Assembly (NCBI RefSeq): GCF_029839275.1
Contig: NZ_JAOCAH010000003.1
Coordinates: 186,001-250,000, forward strand
Length of the DNA: 64,000 nt
Reading direction: 5' to 3'
From: Pseudomonas sp. GD03944
GTDB lineage: Bacteria; Pseudomonadota; Gammaproteobacteria; Pseudomonadales; Pseudomonadaceae
Shown here: piece after piece, positions 60,020-64,000 of the stretch
How positions within the stretch are numbered: position 1 is the first letter of the stretch
How the letters are laid out: every line of letters starts with the position of its first letter
Notes under the pieces: model-generated
Databases searched by the model: none
Told to the model about the DNA's origin: nothing
The model's input: only the letters and a program-made list of their open reading frames with translations
Translations under genes and position numbers: made by a program

Positions 60020-60050
60020 ATTTATTTTGTAATTGTGTACAAAAATAAAT
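60020..60050. promoter_or_regulatory. AT-rich palindrome upstream of the Tsx-like gene
   Basis: ATTTATTTTGTA and TACAAAAATAAAT are inverted arms around 6 bases, identical except for one extra T. It is by far the most AT-rich symmetrical site in the 59665-60154 gap, which holds no supported gene. It shares TGT(A/G)TACAAAAA with the site before moaA and probably binds the same kind of regulator. Confidence 0.5.
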
Positions 60051-60121
60051 GCAATTTTCGGCGCGCCGATGAGCGGGGGTGAAGTCGGCTGGAGAGGGCG
60101 GAAAGAAGCGCGGGGGAGGTT

Positions 60122-60143
60122 GCCGCACCCGGCTGGGTGCGGC
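60122..60143 (-). terminator. Hairpin behind puuD
   Basis: GCCGCACCC and GGGTGCGGC form a perfect 9-base stem with a 4-base loop, 11 bases beyond the puuD stop. There is no T tract, so termination is uncertain. Confidence 0.45.
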
Positions 60144-60154
60144 GAGGGGGTGGA

Positions 60155-61480
60155 TCAGTTGAGCTGGGCGCCCTGGCTGATCCAGGCACCGATCAGGTCG
60201 CGTTCTTCCTGGGTCATGCCGGTGATGTTGCCCAGCGGCATGATCTGCGAAGCCACGCTCTGAGCCTGGATCTTGGCCGCCTGGGCCTGGATCTGCTGCG
60301 GCGTGTCGAGCACGAAGCCAGCGGGGGCGGTGCTGAACATCGGGCTGCTCGGCTGGGCGGAGTGGCAGACGCTGCAGCGTTCCTGAATCACGCTGTTGAT
60401 CCTGGCGAAATCACCCGATGCGTCGGTGGCGGCAGCAGGTTCGACCGGCGCGCTGTCCGCCGGTTTGGCCGGGGCTTGAGCCTGCGCCTCAGGGGCCGGG
60501 CTGCTGGTCGGCGGCTTGCCGGGGAGGCCGGTGGCCGGAACCGGTGCGTAGGTGATGGCGTTGGCGGTTTCGGGCGCGGAGGCTTTCATGGCCGGCCCGG
60601 TAACGAACGCCAGGCAGATCATGCCCAAGGCGGCAGCGGGTAGGGTCCAGGCGAAGCGGTTGCTGTCGTGGCGGGTGTTGAAGTAGTGGCGTACCAGGAC
60701 CGCCAGCGCCGCGATACCGGCCAGGATCAGCCAGTTGTACTGACTGCCGTAGGTACTCGGGAAGTGGTTGCTGATCATGATGAACAGCACCGGCAGGGTG
60801 AAGTAGTTGTTGTGGCGCGAGCGCAACAGGCCTTTGGCCGGCAGGGTCGGGTCCGGCGTGGTGTTCTCTTCGATGGCCTTAACCAGTGCCCGCTGCGCCG
60901 GCATGATGGTGAAGAACACGTTGCCGACCATGATGGTGCCGATGATCGCGCCCACATGGATGTAGGCGGCACGGCCGCTGAAGATCTGGTTGAAGCCGTA
61001 GGCCGCGGCGATCAGCAGCACGAACAGCACGACGCCGAGCAGCGCGGGGCGCTTGCCCAGGGGCGAATCGCAGAGGAAGTGGTAGGCGATGTAGCCTGCG
61101 ATCATCGAGCCGAAGCCGATGACGATGGCCAGCTCCGGTGCCAGGTCGGTACCGGGCTTGACCAGGTACAGGGCCGGATTCAGGTAGTAGACCACCAGCA
61201 GCAGGGCCACGCCCGACAGCCAGGTGGCGTAGGCCTCCCATTTGAACCAGTGCAGGTTCTCCGGCATTTTCGGTGGGGCCAGCTTGTACTTTTCCAGGTG
61301 GTAGATGCCGCCGCCGTGAATCGCCCAGAGGTCGCCGGACAGGCCGTCCCGGGGATTGGCGCGGTTGAGGTTGTTCTCCAGCCAGACGAAATAGAAGGAT
61401 GCGCCGATCCAGGCGATGCCGGTGATCATGTGGATCCAGCGGATGCCCAGGTTCAGCCATTCAGTCAAATGTGCTTCCAC
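60155..61480 (-). CDS. puuD: Urate hydroxylase PuuD, membrane bound with cytochrome c domain
   Basis: This 441-residue protein has an N-terminal membrane part with about eight helices (WIHMITGIAWIGASFYFVWL, HFLCDSPLGKRPALLG, VGNVFFTIMPAQRAL) followed by a Pro/Ala linker and a C-terminal cytochrome c domain with CSVCH and a distal Met in PLGNITGM. PuuD oxidises urate to 5-hydroxyisourate and passes electrons to the respiratory chain. The GTG at 61480 follows GAGGT and gives the expected N terminus. It ends the alc-allA-puuD series. Confidence 0.92.
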   Translation of the reverse strand: MEAHLTEWLNLGIRWIHMITGIAWIGASFYFVWLENNLNRANPRDGLSGDLWAIHGGGIYHLEKYKLAPPKMPENLHWFKWEAYATWLSGVALLLVVYYLNPALYLVKPGTDLAPELAIVIGFGSMIAGYIAYHFLCDSPLGKRPALLGVVLFVLLIAAAYGFNQIFSGRAAYIHVGAIIGTIMVGNVFFTIMPAQRALVKAIEENTTPDPTLPAKGLLRSRHNNYFTLPVLFIMISNHFPSTYGSQYNWLILAGIAALAVLVRHYFNTRHDSNRFAWTLPAAALGMICLAFVTGPAMKASAPETANAITYAPVPATGLPGKPPTSSPAPEAQAQAPAKPADSAPVEPAAATDASGDFARINSVIQERCSVCHSAQPSSPMFSTAPAGFVLDTPQQIQAQAAKIQAQSVASQIMPLGNITGMTQEERDLIGAWISQGAQLN

Positions 61481-61529
61481 AGTGTGTACCTCTTTCCCAG
61501 TGCCGGCGTACCGGTCCCCTGGGCTTCTC

Positions 61530-62033
61530 TTATTGGTGGGGGTCGAGGCGCAGTTGGTCTGCCTCGTTGAAGAAATGCTCATCGCAGTTGTTACCGGAAC
61601 CACTGCGATCAACCACCAGGAAGTCATCCCGCTTTTCGATCGTCAGCACCGGGTGGTGCCAGACGCCGCGATGGTAATTAATGCCCTGCCTGCCGTTGCT
61701 GCGGAAGGCGCGGACCAACTCTGATTCAGGTGCATCGCCACGTGGCGCGACCACGATCAGAAAGGGGTTGCCGAGCAGGGGTATGAACGCCTGACTGCCC
61801 AGCGGATGGCGCTCCAGCATGCGAATGGTCAATGGCATGTCCAGGGCCTCGGCGCTGAAGATGCTGATGATCGCGTTGTCGTCCGGCTGGGCGGTCTCGA
61901 CCGTGGCCAGCTTGTGATAACGACGTGTCGACCCGTTGTTGATCATGAAGAAGTCGCTGCCCTCGGTTTCGATGACATCGCCGAAGGGGGCGAAGGCTTC
62001 CTTGCTGAGGGGCTCGATGATCACTGTGCGCAT
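61530..62033 (-). CDS. allA: Ureidoglycolate lyase
   Basis: This 167-residue cupin-like enzyme splits ureidoglycolate into glyoxylate and urea. Family motifs are FAPFGDVIE, NNGSTRRYHKLA, RMLERHPLGSQAFIPL and YHRGVWHHPVL. It lies 49 bases upstream of puuD in the urate cluster. Its product glyoxylate is the substrate of gcl in the same window. Confidence 0.94.
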   Translation of the reverse strand: MRTVIIEPLSKEAFAPFGDVIETEGSDFFMINNGSTRRYHKLATVETAQPDDNAIISIFSAEALDMPLTIRMLERHPLGSQAFIPLLGNPFLIVVAPRGDAPESELVRAFRSNGRQGINYHRGVWHHPVLTIEKRDDFLVVDRSGSGNNCDEHFFNEADQLRLDPHQ

Positions 62034-62100
62034 GATGGTCTTCTTGTTCGTTGTGTTAGACCCCCGCCGGCGAAAGCGAGGGCTGATAGTCGGGCGTGTG

Positions 62101-62151
62101 GGAGGGGCTTTAGCCGCGACTCCTTTGCAAGCTCGCGGCTAAAGCCCCTCC
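62101..62151. repeat. Perfect 19-base inverted repeat, REP-like
   Basis: GGAGGGGCTTTAGCCGCGA (62101-62119) and TCGCGGCTAAAGCCCCTCC (62133-62151) are exact inverted arms around 13 bases, in the gap between alc and allA. The same family, less well paired, occurs at 49169-49215. Confidence 0.8.
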
Positions 62152-62156
62152 TACGG

Positions 62157-63149
62157 TTATTTTATTTTTCCGAACAGGCGCAGGCGGCTGATACCGCCGT
62201 CCGGGAATACGTTGATGCGCACGTGGGTGATCGGGCCCAGTGCCTTGATCTGCTCGACGAACTCGTGCTCGGCGTGCATCTGCAGCTTCTGGCTCGGCAG
62301 CAATTCGCGCCAGAACAGGCTCTGGGTCTCGATCTGGCTGTCGGTGCCGCCTTTGACGAAGGCCGCCTGGATCGAGCAGCTGTCCGGGTAGTTGCCTTTG
62401 AAGTGCAGGGTGTCGACGACGATGCGCTCGATTTCGCCCGGGTGGCCCAGGGCGACGATCACCCAGTCGTTGCCCGGTGTGCGGCGGCGGGCGGTTTCCC
62501 AGCCATCGCCCATGTTGATGCCACGACCCGGGTTGAGGATGTTGCTCATGCGCCCGAAGTGCTCGTCGGAGCAGGCCAGGGCACGGCCACCGTTGAGGGC
62601 GGCAGCCAGGTCGATCTGCTCGTTGTCGCCCACGGCCGACCAGTCGCGGTGCGGCACGCCGTAGACGCGTAGACGGGCCACGCCGCCGTCCGGGTAGATG
62701 TTGAAGCGCAGGTGGGTGAACGCCTGGCTGTTGGCGATCTCGTGGTAGTGGTGGCTGTTGCCCTGCAGCTCCACGGCGCCCAGCACTTCGGTCCACTCGG
62801 TGGCGTCGCTCGGGTCGCCGTCGGCAACGAAGCAGCCTTCCAGGGAGGCGGACGGCGGGAAGTTGCCGGTGAAGAAGCTGGTGTCGATATCCACGCCCTT
62901 GATCGAACCCGGCACGCCAAGGCGGATCACGGCGCTGTCGTAGCCTTCGAAGCGCTTGCGGCGCGACTCCCAGCCATCCATCCACTTGCCGTTGTCATCG
63001 AACACGCCCTCCTTCCAGACCGCCGGGGTCGGCTGGAACAGCCGGTTGACGTCGGCGAACCAGTCGTCGGTGACGGAGATGGCCTTGGTGCCGAGGCGAG
63101 CGTCGGCGAGGTTGACGTATTTCTCGAAGGGTACGGCGTAAGCTTTCAT
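62157..63149 (-). CDS. alc: Allantoicase
   Basis: This 330-residue enzyme hydrolyses allantoate to ureidoglycolate and urea. It consists of two similar galactose-binding-like jellyroll halves: the first with [18 protein letters not shown] and [19 protein letters not shown], the second with [18 protein letters not shown] and [19 protein letters not shown]. The repeated D-G-W-E and PDGG(V/I)xRLR motifs are diagnostic. It lies 49 bases after uraD. Confidence 0.96.
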   Translation of the reverse strand: MKAYAVPFEKYVNLADARLGTKAISVTDDWFADVNRLFQPTPAVWKEGVFDDNGKWMDGWESRRKRFEGYDSAVIRLGVPGSIKGVDIDTSFFTGNFPPSASLEGCFVADGDPSDATEWTEVLGAVELQGNSHHYHEIANSQAFTHLRFNIYPDGGVARLRVYGVPHRDWSAVGDNEQIDLAAALNGGRALACSDEHFGRMSNILNPGRGINMGDGWETARRRTPGNDWVIVALGHPGEIERIVVDTLHFKGNYPDSCSIQAAFVKGGTDSQIETQSLFWRELLPSQKLQMHAEHEFVEQIKALGPITHVRINVFPDGGISRLRLFGKIK

Positions 63150-63197
63150 GAATGTCTGCCTTGGTAGTTGGCGTTGGGGAGGGAGATGGATAGAGGC

Positions 63198-63713
63198 TTA
63201 CAACTGTTGCAGGCGGAACAGCGCGATCTTGTTGATCTCGGCCAGGGCGCAGGCGAATTCCTGCTCCGGGGAGTTATGGATGCGCTCCTCGAAAGCCGCC
63301 AGGATCTGGTGTCGGTTGCTGCCTTTTACCGCCATGATGAAGGGAAAACCGAACTTCGCCTTGTAGGCGTCGTTCAGTTCGGTGAAGCGGTTGAACTCTT
63401 CTGCGGTGCATTCGTGTATGCCCGCACCGGCCTGCTCCGAGGTGGAGGAGGCGGTCAACTCACCACGGACGGCGGCCTTGCCGGCCAGGTCCGGGTGCGC
63501 ATTGATCAGCGCCAGCTGTGCGGCATGGCTGGCACTGAGCAACAGGTCGGCCATGCGCTGGTGCAGGCCATCGATGGTGTCCACATTGGCGTCGAGGCCC
63601 AGGTCATAGGCCTTCTCGGCCACCCAGGGCGAGTGCTCGTAGATGTCGGCGAACACCTTCACGAAATCTTCGCGGCTCAGGCGCGACGGGGTCAGGGTCT
63701 GGAAACGGCTCAT
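63198..63713 (-). CDS. uraD: OHCU decarboxylase
   Basis: This 171-residue helical enzyme decarboxylates 2-oxo-4-hydroxy-4-carboxy-5-ureidoimidazoline to S-allantoin. The catalytic region INAHPDLAGKAA and the C-terminal FGFPFIMAVKG are present. The ATG at 63713 overlaps the stop of the upstream allantoinase by four bases (ATGA), showing coupling. The intermediate hydrolase that follows PuuD in the pathway is not in this window. Confidence 0.95.
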   Translation of the reverse strand: MSRFQTLTPSRLSREDFVKVFADIYEHSPWVAEKAYDLGLDANVDTIDGLHQRMADLLLSASHAAQLALINAHPDLAGKAAVRGELTASSTSEQAGAGIHECTAEEFNRFTELNDAYKAKFGFPFIMAVKGSNRHQILAAFEERIHNSPEQEFACALAEINKIALFRLQQL

Positions 63714-64000
63714 TGGCGGCTCTCTTTCGCGGTGAACGGGTGGGTGGCGTGCCAGTGGCGGGCGATGTCCACGCGGCGGGCACACCAGACGTGCTCGTGG
63801 CCTTGCACGTAGTCGAGGAAGCGCGCCAGGGCGGCCAGGCGTGCCGGGCGGCCGAGCAGGCGGCAGTGCATGCCTATCGACAACATCTTCGGCGCGCCGG
63901 CCTGGCCCTCGGCGTACAGCACGTCGAAGGCGTCCTTGAGGTACTCGAAGAAGTCGTCACCCTTGTTGAAACCCTGCACCTGGGTGAAGCGCATGTCATT
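63710..64000 (-). CDS. puuE: Allantoinase PuuE, C-terminal part
   Basis: This is the C-terminal 96 or so residues of a protein that continues past the window end. It contains FFEYLKDAFDVLYAEGQ, LSIGMHCRLLGRPARLAALARF and a terminal HEHVWCARRVDIARHW, as in the polysaccharide-deacetylase-like allantoinase PuuE. That enzyme opens the allantoin ring. It overlaps uraD by four bases, so puuE-uraD-alc-allA-puuD are likely one transcript. Confidence 0.88.
   Translation of the reverse strand, partial: NDMRFTQVQGFNKGDDFFEYLKDAFDVLYAEGQAGAPKMLSIGMHCRLLGRPARLAALARFLDYVQGHEHVWCARRVDIARHWHATHPFTAKESRQ

Overview
The window is high-GC chromosomal DNA from a Pseudomonas-type gammaproteobacterium. Several blocks keep the gene order I remember from P. 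aeruginosa: hexR-zwf-pgl-eda, phhA-phhB/phhR, the itaconate genes followed by acsA and the aot-argR arginine transport genes, and pyk-ttuD-glxR-hyi-gcl followed by the purine-degradation genes. These blocks are joined in an order that differs from P. aeruginosa, and the window adds a glucosylglycerol synthase and a fused-subunit terminal oxidase. It therefore suggests a different Pseudomonas species, which I cannot name from sequence alone. No tRNA, rRNA, CRISPR array, prophage or complete insertion sequence was seen.

Layout. 1-9 kb: end of a LamB-type sugar porin, a tandem repeat array, HexR facing the Entner-Doudoroff genes zwf-pgl-eda, an aldehyde dehydrogenase of the NADP-GAPDH type and a shikimate-dehydrogenase-like gene. 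8-14.5 kb: a LysR regulator facing an AbrB-type membrane protein, a 2-hydroxyacid dehydrogenase with a WYL regulator, an AlkC-like DNA repair protein, and YciI and PhnB-like proteins. 14.5-20.3 kb: a chemoreceptor, a fused glucosylglycerol-phosphate phosphatase/synthase and an MFS transporter. 20.4-23.6 kb: phenylalanine hydroxylase genes facing the TyrR-type regulator PhhR. 23.6-32.3 kb: itaconate catabolism with its LysR regulator and an orphan TRAP binding protein. 32.4-39.1 kb: acetyl-CoA synthetase and the arginine/ornithine ABC transporter with ArgR. 39.1-44.7 kb: an aa3/caa3-type cytochrome c oxidase operon (subunit II with heme c, fused subunits I+III, CtaG) with small membrane proteins. 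44.9-54.5 kb: urea transporter, pyruvate kinase and the glyoxylate-to-glycerate genes. 54.6-64 kb: a second tandem repeat array, a TetR regulator, MoaA, a Tsx-like channel and the urate-degradation genes puuD, allA, alc, uraD and puuE.

The right third reads as one metabolic route. Urate is oxidised (PuuD), processed by UraD and allantoinase (PuuE), then allantoicase (Alc) and ureidoglycolate lyase (AllA), giving urea and glyoxylate. Gcl, Hyi, GlxR and TtuD turn glyoxylate into 2-phosphoglycerate, and pyruvate kinase closes the route. MoaA would supply molybdenum cofactor for xanthine dehydrogenase, the Tsx-like channel could admit nucleosides, and the Yut-type transporter handles urea.

Repeats are the most unusual layer. 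Two four-copy tandem arrays built on the core GTAGGGTGGGTTA lie about 53 kb apart, each filling the gap between two convergent genes. A roughly 157-bp MITE-like element, a 20-bp perfect inverted repeat and several REP-like hairpins sit in the gaps of the glyoxylate operon. The 3' side of the itaconate TRAP gene holds an 18-bp duplication around repeats, exactly where the transporter's membrane genes would be expected.
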